Below, piece after piece: positions 26,035 to 35,651 of a stretch of 64,000 nt of DNA. The notes beneath the pieces are model-generated. The model was not told the DNA's origin. It did no database searches and saw only the letters and a list, made by a program, of their open reading frames with translations. The stretch is from NCBI GenBank assembly GCA_963834445.1, contig CAWIBU010000009.1:682001-746000 (forward strand), given 5' to 3'. Both the position numbers and the translations under genes were made by a program. Source of the stretch: PALSA-350 sp963834445. Lineage in GTDB: Bacteria > Acidobacteriota > Terriglobia > Terriglobales > Acidobacteriaceae. Position 1 is the stretch's first letter; every line of letters starts with the position of its first letter.

Positions 26035-26631
26035 ATGGAACCGAAGACCAGCTCATTTCGCGGAAGGCACTCTGTTGTGCGGTTGGCCCTGGGCCTGTTG
26101 CTCGCGGCGGCGACCTGCGGCGCGTCGGCCCAGATCATTCCCGGGCTCAATACCAAATCGAACCTCTCCGCCTATGCAACCTTTCCTTTTAATTTGACGC
26201 CGGATTACCGCTACTTCGGAACCCCGGTCGTCGCCGGATACTCCCTGGGAGGCTTCTTCCAGACACCTTACCTGGTCGGTATTGAGGTAAGAGGCACCAT
26301 TCAGCGGCGGCTGAATCCACAACATCAGGAGTCGGCCCTCATCGGCCCGCGGGTTGCGATGAGGTTCGGTCCTTTTACTCCCTACGCGTCGTTCCTCGGC
26401 GGGGCAGGCAATGGATGGCGGTTCCGCGAACCCCCCATCAGCGGTGAGAAAGCGCCCAAACCCGTAGAAGGACTGGGTGGGCAATGGACACTTCTCGGCG
26501 GACTCGATATCCACCTTACTCATCACATCGGCGTTCGTGTGGGCGAGATCTCTTACTCCAAGCTCTATCTGAAGGACTGGAGCCTGAACCCGGTGAACTT
26601 TACTGCGGGTGTTGTTTACAGGCTTAACTAG
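26035..26631 (+). CDS. Outer-membrane beta-barrel-like protein
   Basis: A 198-residue exported protein with a signal peptide ending ATCGASAQ. The body has alternating amphipathic strands separated by short turns (PFTPYASFLGGAGNG, QWTLLGGLDIHLTHHIGVRV) and ends with an aromatic-containing strand (NFTAGVVYRLN), the pattern of a small OmpA/OmpW-like barrel. No precise family is clear. It lies 120 bases after the S9 peptidase and 250 before the polysaccharide operon, and could belong to either. Confidence 0.7.
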   Translation: MEPKTSSFRGRHSVVRLALGLLLAAATCGASAQIIPGLNTKSNLSAYATFPFNLTPDYRYFGTPVVAGYSLGGFFQTPYLVGIEVRGTIQRRLNPQHQESALIGPRVAMRFGPFTPYASFLGGAGNGWRFREPPISGEKAPKPVEGLGGQWTLLGGLDIHLTHHIGVRVGEISYSKLYLKDWSLNPVNFTAGVVYRLN

Positions 26632-26890
26632 TGGGCGTTTAGAGATCTTGTATCAGGCCCGAATAAAGTCGGTCCGCGACCGCCGCCAAACAGCTGGTTG
26701 GTGGCCCTCGAAGCGAGTTTTCATGCGAGCCGAGCGTACCGCGCGGCGCTTCCGACCCCACCGAAGTTGTAGCTCGTTAATGCAACAGTAATGTTACCTT
26801 TGGTTTGCCGGAGATCGAGCCGGGTCGCATGGGTCGTTCCCACTGCACATACTAAAGACACCACCACTCAACCTTGTGGACTGCCCTTCA

Positions 26891-29200
26891 ATGGCTTTCG
26901 AAACCAATGCGCTCTCCGGGCCACGCGACACGCACTTCAGAGTTGGGAGTGGGGACCAATTGCATACCTTGCCAGAAAAGGATCCAACGTTACGCGACCT
27001 GCTGAGGATTTTCCATCGCAGAACGCGCGCCGTCGTCGTTACCGCTTCTATCGTGTTTGCGCTCGCTGTATGTGCCTGCATCTTCATGACGCGCAGGTAC
27101 ACGGCCATCAGCGTCATCCAGTTGGAAAAATCATCCTCCGATAGTCTTGGGCTCGACAGCCTGATGGGCGCCGCATCCGGTGGCGCATCCGATGCCCTTT
27201 CGGTAAACATCGATTTGCAGACGCAGGCCAATATCCTGCAGTCCGAAGCCCTGGCGCTCAAGGTAATCAAAGATCTCAACCTGGAACAGAACGATGACTT
27301 CAAGCCCCACTTCAGCCCCATCGGCTGGGTAATGGGGCTGGTCAGTCCGAAAGGTCCGGCAGATCCCCAGCACGCCACCCTTGAGGATTCACCGGCTCGG
27401 CGTGCGCGCGTCCTCAAAGCATTCAATAACAATCTGAAGGTAAAGGTCACCGCGGGTACGCGCCTGTTGGAGGTTGATTACACCAATCACGATCCAAAGG
27501 TCGCCGCCGCCGTCGTCAACCACCTCGTCCAGGCACTTATCGATTACACCTTCCAGACCAAGTACAAGGCCACTAACCAGGTTTCGCAATGGCTCGAGGG
27601 CCAACTGGGCGACCTGCGCAAGCAAAGCGAGCAGCTTCAATCAAGAGTGGTCGCTTTACAGCAAGGCAGCGGCATCTTCGGCGTGGGTGGAACCGATACA
27701 CAGGGCAAACCGGTCATCTACAGCCCGGTTCTCGATCGTTTGCAGCAGTCAACCGCGCAGCTCTCCCAGGCGCAAATGAACCGGGTGCTGAAAGCTTCGG
27801 TGGCCGAGGTAGTCAAATCGGGAGATGCGGAAATGATCTCCCAGTTAAGCGGTACGGCGATCGCGGGCTCCAGCGGCCAGGGCGTCATGAACTCTCTTGC
27901 CTTGATTCAGAATCTGCGTTTGCAGCAGGCAACGCTGCAGGCCCAGATCGATCAGGACGCCTCTCAGTTCGGCTTCGCCTACCCCAAGCTCGTGCAGGAG
28001 CGGGCCTCGATGAAGGGGATCCAGCAGTCGCTGCAGGATGAGATCAATCGCACCGCTGAACGTTCGCAAAACGATTACCGGATTGCGACCAAGACGGAGC
28101 AGGGTGCGCGCGCTGCTTACGAGAATGACCGCAGCGCGGCAGAAAAATTGAATGACAAGAGCATCGAGTACGCCATTCTGTCGAAGGAAGCTGACCAGAG
28201 CCAGGAGTTGTATCAGGATCTGCTCAAGCGACTGAAAGAGGCAGGCATTCTCGAGGGTCTGCACTCCTCGAATGTGACCGTGGTTGATCAGGCCAGCGCA
28301 CCGGCTCGGCCCAGCAAGCCCCAGGTTCCGCTGTACCTGGTCATGGGCCTCGGCCTCGGCGTCTTTCTCGGCTGCTGTATCGCGCTGTTAGTGGATGCGG
28401 TCGACAACAAGATACAGGGTGCCGAGGAGATAGAAGCGCTGCACATCCCTCTGCTGGGCATCGCCCCCCAGATCGAAGGGGGCAAGAACAGTTCACGAGC
28501 CATCATGCTCGACCCACGGCACGCCGACGGTGCGTTTGGAGAATCGGTGCGCCGGCTGCGCTCCGGCCTGCTTATCTCGCGCAGCGGCCGGCCGCCCCAG
28601 GTCCTGCTGGTATCAAGCGCCAGCCCGGGCGAAGGCAAGTCGACGCTGGCGCTGAATCTGGCTGCCTCGCTCTCTCAGTACGAAAAGAAAGTTCTGTTGG
28701 TGGAAGCAGATATGCGTCGCCCCGTTCTACGCAAACGGCTGGGTTTACCCGGAACCGGCGGTTTGAGTGTGCTGCTGTCTGATCGGGAATCAGAGAGCAG
28801 CATTTTGGCCGTGCCGGATAATCCTGACCTTTACCTCTTGCCCGGTGGGCCCACTCCCCCCTATCCAGCGGAATTGCTGGGCTCGCCCCGCATGCACACC
28901 CTGATGGAAGAGTGGCGCACGGAGTACGACTTCATCGTGGTCGATTCTCCACCGGTACTTCCCGTGACCGATGCGCAGTTGCTCGAAGAAATGGCCGACG
29001 CTACCGTCTTGCTGGCTCGCGTAGGCACCACGACAAGGGCCGCCCTCGAGCGCTCATACAATCTTTTGCTCACCCATCGCAAAGACCCGGCGAGGCCCGC
29101 GATTGGTGTTCTGCTGAACTTTGTTGCCCGTCGTTCTTCCGCACACTACGGTTACTACGGTTATTACGGTGGCAAGAAATATGAATATCAGCAGGGGTAA
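26891..29200 (+). CDS. Polysaccharide co-polymerase / BY-kinase (Wzc/GumC-like tyrosine autokinase)
   Basis: A 769-residue protein combining a Wzz-type domain and a bacterial tyrosine kinase. The N-terminal helix (about 50-70) precedes a coiled-coil periplasmic region, and a second helix is near 480-500. The cytoplasmic kinase has Walker A SPGEGKST (Lys about 583), Walker A' VLLVEADMRRP and Walker B DFIVVDSPP, and ends in a Tyr cluster (YGYYGYYGGKKYEY) for autophosphorylation. It controls polymerisation and export of exopolysaccharide with the SLBB protein that starts four bases downstream. The ATG at 26891 is preferred; a GTG at 26876 is possible. No good ribosome-binding site is seen. Confidence 0.92.
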   Translation: MAFETNALSGPRDTHFRVGSGDQLHTLPEKDPTLRDLLRIFHRRTRAVVVTASIVFALAVCACIFMTRRYTAISVIQLEKSSSDSLGLDSLMGAASGGASDALSVNIDLQTQANILQSEALALKVIKDLNLEQNDDFKPHFSPIGWVMGLVSPKGPADPQHATLEDSPARRARVLKAFNNNLKVKVTAGTRLLEVDYTNHDPKVAAAVVNHLVQALIDYTFQTKYKATNQVSQWLEGQLGDLRKQSEQLQSRVVALQQGSGIFGVGGTDTQGKPVIYSPVLDRLQQSTAQLSQAQMNRVLKASVAEVVKSGDAEMISQLSGTAIAGSSGQGVMNSLALIQNLRLQQATLQAQIDQDASQFGFAYPKLVQERASMKGIQQSLQDEINRTAERSQNDYRIATKTEQGARAAYENDRSAAEKLNDKSIEYAILSKEADQSQELYQDLLKRLKEAGILEGLHSSNVTVVDQASAPARPSKPQVPLYLVMGLGLGVFLGCCIALLVDAVDNKIQGAEEIEALHIPLLGIAPQIEGGKNSSRAIMLDPRHADGAFGESVRRLRSGLLISRSGRPPQVLLVSSASPGEGKSTLALNLAASLSQYEKKVLLVEADMRRPVLRKRLGLPGTGGLSVLLSDRESESSILAVPDNPDLYLLPGGPTPPYPAELLGSPRMHTLMEEWRTEYDFIVVDSPPVLPVTDAQLLEEMADATVLLARVGTTTRAALERSYNLLLTHRKDPARPAIGVLLNFVARRSSAHYGYYGYYGGKKYEYQQG

Positions 29201-29204
29201 GTCC

Positions 29205-30086
29205 ATGATGAGAACCGCGCAAGCGCTATTGATCCTCGTCGGTTGTGCAGCCTGCTGCAGTGCACAAACGGAGAGCCTTACCATCGGACCTGGAGACCTG
29301 GTACACGTAAAGGTTCTGGAGGCATCGGAGCTCGAGCAGAGTACCCGCGTCACCGACGCCGGCGCGCTCTCGCTGATTCTTGGCGGCAACGTGTATGTTG
29401 CCGGCCTCACGCCCTCCGAGGCCGCCCTCGCTATCAAGAAGGTGCTGGTTGCCGGGCATTACATACTGAATCCCCACGTCAGCGTGATGACGGAACAGAC
29501 TGCTACCCAGAACGTTACCATCCTGGGCCAGGTGCGGTCGCCGGGAAGCTACACCATCGGCACGCCTCGGCCTATTCTGGATGTGCTCGCATTGGCCGGT
29601 GGTCTGACGGATCTCGCTAATCGGACGGTAACCATTCAGCGGCGTGCTTCGAAAGAGCGACTCAGCTTTGTCGTGTCAAATTCTGCCAACGCGGCGCTCG
29701 ACGGAAGCGTCTCCGTGTTGCCGGGCGATACCGTCATTGTTTCTAAGGCGGACGTGGTCTACATCCTCGGCGATGTCAATCGGCCCGGGGGCATTGCCAT
29801 CGTCACCAACGACTCCAAGCTGTCAGCGGTGCAGGCCATCTCGCTTGCCGGGGGAACGCCGCCCAACGCTGTGCCCTCGCATACCCGCTTGATTCGCAAG
29901 GCAGCGGATGGAAGTCACGTCGAGATACCACTGCAGCTGAGCGCAATGGAAAAAGGAAAGCAGCCGGATATTCAATTGCAGGCGGATGACATCCTCTATG
30001 TCCCCTTCAGCTACGCGCGGAACATGGCCGTCGGGGCAGGCAGCCTGGTGAGCGCAACCTCGTCTGCGGCTATCTACCACTTCTAA
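29205..30086 (+). CDS. Polysaccharide export protein, Wza/GumB-like with SLBB domains
   Basis: A 293-residue exported protein with a signal peptide ending AACCSAQ, where the Cys pair might serve as a lipobox although the fit is loose. The polysaccharide export domain (SLTIGPGDLVHVKVLEASEL) is followed by two SLBB domains (VTILGQVRSPGSYTIG; VYILGDVNRPGGIAI). It would form the periplasmic/outer-membrane channel for the polymer. The ATG at 29205 follows GCAGGGG, four bases after the BY-kinase stop; 29208 is an alternative. Co-transcription with the kinase and the polymerase is clear from spacing. Confidence 0.92.
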   Translation: MMRTAQALLILVGCAACCSAQTESLTIGPGDLVHVKVLEASELEQSTRVTDAGALSLILGGNVYVAGLTPSEAALAIKKVLVAGHYILNPHVSVMTEQTATQNVTILGQVRSPGSYTIGTPRPILDVLALAGGLTDLANRTVTIQRRASKERLSFVVSNSANAALDGSVSVLPGDTVIVSKADVVYILGDVNRPGGIAIVTNDSKLSAVQAISLAGGTPPNAVPSHTRLIRKAADGSHVEIPLQLSAMEKGKQPDIQLQADDILYVPFSYARNMAVGAGSLVSATSSAAIYHF

Positions 30087-30128
30087 CACTTTTAAGCGCT
30101 CGCTCCCGATACGCGGCAATGGACACTC

Positions 30129-31484
30129 ATGATCGGCTATCTCAAACGGCTCACCATCCGTAACATCGTTTCTCCCTATGGGCTGGCGATCGTCTCCTAT
30201 CTGGTCTTTCTATTTGCCTGGGTGTTTCCCCCTGGCTTGTACCAGGAATATATCCACGAGCCGGACCTGATGTTTCTTGACCCGGTGACGTTCCTCTTTT
30301 TCACCGTCTGCATCATCACGTTTCTGGTGGGGGTTCGCGCCAGTCGCTTCTTGGTGGTTTCGCCGCCGCAAAATGCGGAAGGGCGCGTCTCCGTCCGCAG
30401 CCCGCTCTCTTACCTGTTGCCGCCACTGTTGATGGCCGCTTCGTTCAGTGCGATCTACCTGGTCAAAATGGGCGGCAAAATCAACTTTGTTGCCCTGCTT
30501 GCTTCCCAGCAAGGCAATACCATCAAGGCTGCCGGCGGCGCCGGTCAAATGAGTGAGGGCCGCTGGGACGAATCGGTCCCGCTGCTTACCGTGGTCCTAT
30601 GGTGGAGCTTGTTTCGTGCTGCTCAACTTAAATTGAAAGGGACCACCAAAGTCCTCTTCTACTTCTTGTTTTTATTCTCTACGGCGCTCGGCATCATGGT
30701 GGGGATCGCTACGGTCAATCGTGCCAACCTCATGCCTATCGTGCTGGGAACGCTGGTGGTCTACCTGTTTCCCAGGACTCGCAATACCAACACGAAAGTA
30801 GTTAAACTCGCGCTGACCGGCGCCGTCGGCTCCGTGAGTGCGGTGGGGACGTTTCTCCTCCTTTCCTTTCTGCGCGGAGCCCTCGGCCTGAACCTGCTGA
30901 TCACCGCTTTGCTGGGCTATACGATCGTTTCTTACAACCGCATGGCCGCCCTGCTGACGGGCGTGATGACTTACGCCTACCAGGGGCGCGGCGTATACCT
31001 GGTTCCCTTCCTTTTGGGGGAGGAGAAATTCAACTTCCTGTTTCATTTTGCTGACCACTTTGGATGGCCCACCAGCCTCGCACTCTGGCAAACAGAATTT
31101 TCTTCCACGTCGATGGCGGGCCTCAACTCCGCGTTTATCTGGGCCGGGGCGTTCGGCTATGTCTATTCAGACATCGGTTGGGCGACTCCCCTCTACTGGT
31201 GTGTGCTGGGTGTGCTCGCGGGTTGTCTGTGGGCGAAGTTCAGCGCCAGCCGATCGGTCGGCCTGGTGCTTTATCCGTGGGTGGCCTTTTCAATTCTTAT
31301 GTGGTGCGGGCCCAACTTCATTTTTAGAACAAACTTCATTCAGTATTGTGAGTTTGCCGTGGTGCTCTCCCTCTACGACCGGATGTTTCTGCGTCGGGCA
31401 TCTGCAGGCAGGGAAGCGACCGTCACCGCGCCGCTCACTTTCCTGGAGCCTCTTCGCGGCAGTCCGGATCGAGGCATCTTCTAA
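30129..31484 (+). CDS. Wzy-like O-antigen/oligosaccharide repeat-unit polymerase
   Basis: A 451-residue protein with about 10-12 membrane helices and a longer periplasmic loop near residues 270-320, the usual Wzy layout. Wzy enzymes join lipid-linked repeat units in the periplasm. The assignment rests on topology and position between the export protein and the flippase, as this family has little sequence conservation. The stop overlaps the next ATG (TAATG at 31482-31486), indicating translational coupling. Confidence 0.8.
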   Translation: MIGYLKRLTIRNIVSPYGLAIVSYLVFLFAWVFPPGLYQEYIHEPDLMFLDPVTFLFFTVCIITFLVGVRASRFLVVSPPQNAEGRVSVRSPLSYLLPPLLMAASFSAIYLVKMGGKINFVALLASQQGNTIKAAGGAGQMSEGRWDESVPLLTVVLWWSLFRAAQLKLKGTTKVLFYFLFLFSTALGIMVGIATVNRANLMPIVLGTLVVYLFPRTRNTNTKVVKLALTGAVGSVSAVGTFLLLSFLRGALGLNLLITALLGYTIVSYNRMAALLTGVMTYAYQGRGVYLVPFLLGEEKFNFLFHFADHFGWPTSLALWQTEFSSTSMAGLNSAFIWAGAFGYVYSDIGWATPLYWCVLGVLAGCLWAKFSASRSVGLVLYPWVAFSILMWCGPNFIFRTNFIQYCEFAVVLSLYDRMFLRRASAGREATVTAPLTFLEPLRGSPDRGIF

Positions 31485-32788
31485 TGTCACGCTTCTTGCG
31501 TTGGCTGCAGGGCATGAGAGACCACCGTGTCTCGCGCAATGCGTCATGGGTTTTTGTCGGCCAGGGGGCAAACTTCGGCTTACAGGCCGCGTACTTCATC
31601 CTGCTGGCCCGGGTGCTCGGCGTAAAGGAGTATGGGGTGTTCGCCGGCGCCTTCGCGGTCGTAAACCTCATTACGCCTTACAGCGCGCTCGGCGCGGGCA
31701 TGCTCTTCATGCGCTATGTGACCGTAGATCGCAGCCGGGCGGCCACCTACTGGGGAAACTCACTGGTCTTGACCACGCTGGCAACTTGCCTGATAGCGGG
31801 CGCGCTCTTTTTTGTGGGTCCACTGCTGACCCGGACCAACAATCATTTGATCTTTCTCGTACTGGTCGTGGCCAACTGTCTCTTCAGCCAGATTGCCAAT
31901 CTGGGTAGTCTGGTTTTCCAAACGTTTGAGAAGATGCGCTGGACGGCGGCGCTAAGCATGGTGTCGAGCCTCGCTCGCTTCCTCGTTCTGGTGGTGATGC
32001 GCTTTACCCTTCACCATGCAACCGCGTTTCAATGGGCCATCGGCGTGTTGCTTGCCTCCGCCTGCGCCGCTGGCCTAGCGATGGTGTGGGTTCGCGCCGA
32101 GATTGGCCCTGCCACCTTTGAACGCGGATTGCTTTTTCGCCGAATCAAGGAAGGTCTGGGTTTCTCCTTCGCCGGCACCACGCAGGCAGCCTACAACGAT
32201 GTGGATAAGGTGATGTTGAGCCACTACGGTTTGAATCGTGAGAATGGCTTTTACACCCTTGCCTACCGCGTGATTGATGTCGCCACGACGCCCATCGCCT
32301 CGTTGGATGCAGCACTGCTGCCGCGGTTCTTCCGCCTTGGCCCTACCGGGAAGGCGCAGGTCATCCGCCTCGCCGCAAAATCCGCGGGAACTTCTTTGTT
32401 GTTAGGAGCAGGCACGGCTGCCGCCATCTTGCTGCTTGCTCCGTTGATTCCTCACCTGGTGGGCCGCGATTTCTCCGGCGTGTTGGTTGCGCTGCGCTGG
32501 CTCTGCTGGATCCCTCTGCTGCGCGGCATTCATCGCGCCACTGGGAGCGCGCTGACCGGTTCGGGACGCCAGAACCTGCGCACCACGGCGCAGGTGATCG
32601 TGGCAGCCGTCAATCTCCTGTTGAACCTCTGGTGGATTCCACTCTACGGCTGGATCGGCGCGGCCTGGTCAAGCCTCGCTTCCGATGGGCTGTTGGCGGT
32701 GTTGAATGCGCTGATGCTGCTGTGGGGCTGGAAGCAAGGGCTGGGCGCAGAAACGAATGCTCTGGCCGACACCAAGGCCTACTCATGA
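31484..32788 (+). CDS. Wzx-like polysaccharide flippase (MATE/MVF superfamily)
   Basis: A 434-residue protein with about 12-14 helices. It begins NASWVFVGQGANFGLQAAYF and carries ARVLGVKEYGVFAGAFAVVN, the N-terminal signature of oligosaccharide flippases. It would move undecaprenyl-linked repeat units from the cytoplasmic to the periplasmic leaflet for the polymerase. It overlaps the polymerase by one base and the next glycosyltransferase by four bases (ATGA), so these three are translated together. Confidence 0.9.
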   Translation: MSRFLRWLQGMRDHRVSRNASWVFVGQGANFGLQAAYFILLARVLGVKEYGVFAGAFAVVNLITPYSALGAGMLFMRYVTVDRSRAATYWGNSLVLTTLATCLIAGALFFVGPLLTRTNNHLIFLVLVVANCLFSQIANLGSLVFQTFEKMRWTAALSMVSSLARFLVLVVMRFTLHHATAFQWAIGVLLASACAAGLAMVWVRAEIGPATFERGLLFRRIKEGLGFSFAGTTQAAYNDVDKVMLSHYGLNRENGFYTLAYRVIDVATTPIASLDAALLPRFFRLGPTGKAQVIRLAAKSAGTSLLLGAGTAAAILLLAPLIPHLVGRDFSGVLVALRWLCWIPLLRGIHRATGSALTGSGRQNLRTTAQVIVAAVNLLLNLWWIPLYGWIGAAWSSLASDGLLAVLNALMLLWGWKQGLGAETNALADTKAYS

Positions 32789-33651
32789 GCACCTGTGCTG
32801 TGGTTGTTACCTTTCATCCTCAGGCGGCCGTTCTGGGCAACCTCGCCAAGGTGCGTTCGCAGGTGGAAGGCCTGGTTGTGGTGGATAACGGCTCGCCTGC
32901 GGAGTTGCTTGGCCCGCTGCGTGCGACCGCGCAGGCGATGGGCTTCACCTTGATCGAGAACCAGGTAAATTTGGGAATCGCTGCCGCCTTGAATACCGGG
33001 GTTCGCTGGGCGAAGGCAAGCGGCTTCTGTTACGTGCTGCTCTTTGACCAGGACAGCACCGTCACCGAAGGCTTTAGCCAGGCGATGCTGGCCGCGTACG
33101 AGGCCCATCCCCTGCGTGACAAGCTGGCCCTGGTGACGCCCAGCCAGGTGGAGCGGAGCACGGGCCACGCGCGCAGCCACCGGTTTGCGAAAGATGGAAG
33201 CCCGTTGGTGGCCATCACCTCGGGCAGCCTGATGCCTGTCGAAATATTCGAGCACTGCGGTTGGTTTCAGGAGGAGCTGATTATCGACTGCGTCGACCAT
33301 GAGTATTGCCTGCGAGCCCGATCCTCGGGTTACACCCTGGCGGAGTGCCGTCAGGCTGTATTGCAGGTAGCGGTTGGATCGCTCACGGCTCATCACGCTT
33401 TTGGCGTGACCATCCTGGCCAGAAACTATAGCGCCCGCCGCCGATACTATCTCACCCGCAATCGCCTGGTGATGGTTCTAAGGTTCTGGAGGCAGCACCC
33501 GGCATGGTGCTGCCGGGCTCTCCAGGATATCGTGCAGGACGCAATGAAAGTTGCATTTGTGGAAGAGGAGCGGTGGAGCAAGATGACCCACACCGCCCGC
33601 GGCGTCTATGACGCATTGTGCGGCCGCATGGGTAAGGTCGTGGAGCTTTAG
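32785..33651 (+). CDS. GT2 glycosyltransferase (rhamnosyltransferase-like)
   Basis: A 288-residue cytoplasmic glycosyltransferase of family 2. It begins CAVVVTFHPQAAVLGNLAKV, continues LVVVDNGSPAELL and QVNLGIAAALNTGVRWA, and has the metal-binding YVLLFDQDSTV. The acceptor-binding part has EELIIDCVDHEYCLRARSSG, matching WbbL/RfbF-type rhamnosyltransferases. It adds a sugar, probably rhamnose, to the lipid-linked repeat unit. The start is the ATG overlapping the flippase stop; the longer open frame upstream is an overlap with the flippase gene. The next gene is a paralogue. Confidence 0.9.
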   Translation: MSTCAVVVTFHPQAAVLGNLAKVRSQVEGLVVVDNGSPAELLGPLRATAQAMGFTLIENQVNLGIAAALNTGVRWAKASGFCYVLLFDQDSTVTEGFSQAMLAAYEAHPLRDKLALVTPSQVERSTGHARSHRFAKDGSPLVAITSGSLMPVEIFEHCGWFQEELIIDCVDHEYCLRARSSGYTLAECRQAVLQVAVGSLTAHHAFGVTILARNYSARRRYYLTRNRLVMVLRFWRQHPAWCCRALQDIVQDAMKVAFVEEERWSKMTHTARGVYDALCGRMGKVVEL

Positions 33652-33681
33652 TTCTCCGCTTGAGTGCTTCAGGAGGGGTTT

Positions 33682-34560
33682 GTGTCTGACAACGGTGTGT
33701 GCGCAGTGGTAGTTACGTTTCGTCCGCGCACGGAAGATCTCGGCAACCTGGCGCGCGTGCGGCCACAGGTGCAGGATCTGGTCGTTGTGGACAACGGCTC
33801 CACGGAGGAGAAGCTGGTGTTGCTGCGTAAGTTGAGCCGGGAACTGGCGTTTGTGTTGATCGAGAACGGCCAGAATCTGGGCATCGCTGCGGCGCTCAAT
33901 AGCGGAGTCAAGTGGGCCCAGGAAAACAATTGCAGATGGGTTGCCCTCTTCGATCAAGACAGCGCCGTCACCGAGGGGTTCATTGCCCAGATGCTGGCCG
34001 ACTTTGCCCAGGAGGCCGCCCGGCGCAATATAAAGTTGCTCGTTCCCAGGTATAGGGATCCGGAGTCGGGCGTCGAACGCGTCTGCTGCCTTGATGAAGA
34101 TGGAGGACCGTTCGTAACCATTACCTCGGGCAGCCTGCTGCCCATCGGCGCTTTCGAGAAGTGCGGATACTTCAAAGAAGAACTCTTCATTTACACCATT
34201 GATGACGAGTACAGTCTTCGTCTTCGTTCCCAAGGCTACTCCATCGGGCTGAGCCCGAACGCGGTCTTGCTGCATGTCTCGGGTGTTCCGTCCTATTACC
34301 GGCTGTTCGGCAGGCAACTCTTCCAGACCACCAACTACCGCCCTGGAGTCCGTTACTACATCAGCCGAAACCGTGTCTGGATGTCGCGAATGTATGGAAC
34401 GAAGTATCCGCGCTGGGTGCGCGGCGCCTTCCGCGCTTCCATGATTGATCTTTGCAAGCTGGCGATTGCGGAAGACGCACGCTGGGCCAAATGCAGAATG
34501 ATTTTCCTTGGTTTTCGCGATGGCGTGCTCGGGCGGATGGGAAAGACGGTCACACCGTAG
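33682..34560 (+). CDS. GT2 glycosyltransferase (rhamnosyltransferase-like), paralogue of the preceding gene
   Basis: A 292-residue GT2 enzyme closely resembling the upstream protein block by block: CAVVVTFRPRTEDLGNLARV, LVVVDNGSTEEKL, QNLGIAAALNSGVKWA, WVALFDQDSAV and EELFIYTIDDEYSLRLRSQG. The pair probably arose by tandem duplication and adds two similar residues. The GTG at 33682 follows AGGAGGGG by a few bases, and that site decides the start over the GTG at 33664. The C-terminus (MSRMYGTKYPRWVRGAFRAS) diverges from the paralogue. Confidence 0.9.
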   Translation: MSDNGVCAVVVTFRPRTEDLGNLARVRPQVQDLVVVDNGSTEEKLVLLRKLSRELAFVLIENGQNLGIAAALNSGVKWAQENNCRWVALFDQDSAVTEGFIAQMLADFAQEAARRNIKLLVPRYRDPESGVERVCCLDEDGGPFVTITSGSLLPIGAFEKCGYFKEELFIYTIDDEYSLRLRSQGYSIGLSPNAVLLHVSGVPSYYRLFGRQLFQTTNYRPGVRYYISRNRVWMSRMYGTKYPRWVRGAFRASMIDLCKLAIAEDARWAKCRMIFLGFRDGVLGRMGKTVTP

Positions 34561-34569
34561 AAGGGACTT

Positions 34570-35562
34570 ATGAACGATCAGCATCCGATAGTCAGTGCCG
34601 TTATCCCTACCCGCAACCGCGCCGAGCTGGTATGCCGCGCGGTGCACAGCGTTCTGTCGCAAACCATGCGCGCAATCGAGTGCATCGTCGTCATTGATGG
34701 TCCCGACGCAGCGACCCTTCATGCGCTCAGCGAGATACTCGATTCACGGTTGGAAATCATCGCGCTGGATGAAAACGTTGGCGGCTGTGAGGCGCGCAAC
34801 GTCGGCGCGCGGGCTGCGCGGGGTGAGTGGGTGGCGCTGTTAGACGACGATGATGAGTGGCTGCCGCACAAGATTGAAACCCAACTCGCGGCTGCGGAAA
34901 GCGCGGCCGAGCCGGTCACCATGGTGGTGAGCCGCTACCTGGACCGGGGCGCGGGCAACGACGATTTAGTGCGGCCCCAATTTTTCCCCAGGCGTGGCCA
35001 GCCCATCAGCGAGTTCCTGTGGTGCGAGGTCTCCTGCTGGGGAGGCATCGTCGGCTTCCCGCAAACGTCTACCTGGCTCTTGCGGCGCGACTTCCTGCTC
35101 AGTGTTCCTTTCCGGAAGGGGCTAAAGCTGTTGCAGGACCTGGATTGGTTACTGCGTGGCTTTCCCGATCAGCAAATGCGGGTAGCCTTCGTCGAGCAGC
35201 CGCTGGCTATTTTTCACAACGACTATTCCCGGCAGCGGGTGACCAAGCGGATCGACTGGCAGTACTCTCGGCAATGGGCAATACTCAACCGTCACCTCTT
35301 CACCGACAAAGCGTTTAGCTTTTTTCTCGTCATCTTCTGCCTGAATCCCGCGGCTCAGCAAGGGGTGGCGTGGCCGGAATTAAGGAGAATGCTGCAGGAA
35401 GTTCGCAATTATGGAAAGGTGACGCCAAAGCTGATCATGCTTTGCTTTTTATACGTCTGCGTCTACCCATGGATTAGCAAAGCCCTGTCTCCACGTAAGC
35501 GGACCAGGATGCTCTATCAAGTCAGAAGCCTGGTGGGACGAAAGAGTTTGTCTTCCTTGTAG
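34570..35562 (+). CDS. GT2 glycosyltransferase
   Basis: A 330-residue family 2 enzyme: VSAVIPTRNRAELVCRAVHS, SVLSQTMRAIECIVVIDG, then NVGGCEARNVGARAARGEWV and the metal-binding LLDDDDEWLP. The C-terminal part is longer than in the two preceding GT2 enzymes and ends with a hydrophobic segment (LIMLCFLYVCVYPWISKAL) that may bind the membrane. It is nine bases downstream of the previous gene with GAAGGGA before the ATG. Sugar specificity cannot be read. Confidence 0.9.
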   Translation: MNDQHPIVSAVIPTRNRAELVCRAVHSVLSQTMRAIECIVVIDGPDAATLHALSEILDSRLEIIALDENVGGCEARNVGARAARGEWVALLDDDDEWLPHKIETQLAAAESAAEPVTMVVSRYLDRGAGNDDLVRPQFFPRRGQPISEFLWCEVSCWGGIVGFPQTSTWLLRRDFLLSVPFRKGLKLLQDLDWLLRGFPDQQMRVAFVEQPLAIFHNDYSRQRVTKRIDWQYSRQWAILNRHLFTDKAFSFFLVIFCLNPAAQQGVAWPELRRMLQEVRNYGKVTPKLIMLCFLYVCVYPWISKALSPRKRTRMLYQVRSLVGRKSLSSL

Positions 35563-35651
35563 ATCTACTTGAAAACTGGACGCATGCCCCAAGTTTGCTT
35601 CAGCGTACGTGAACCGAATACGATGTCTTTCCATTGCTCTGTGGTGGAACC

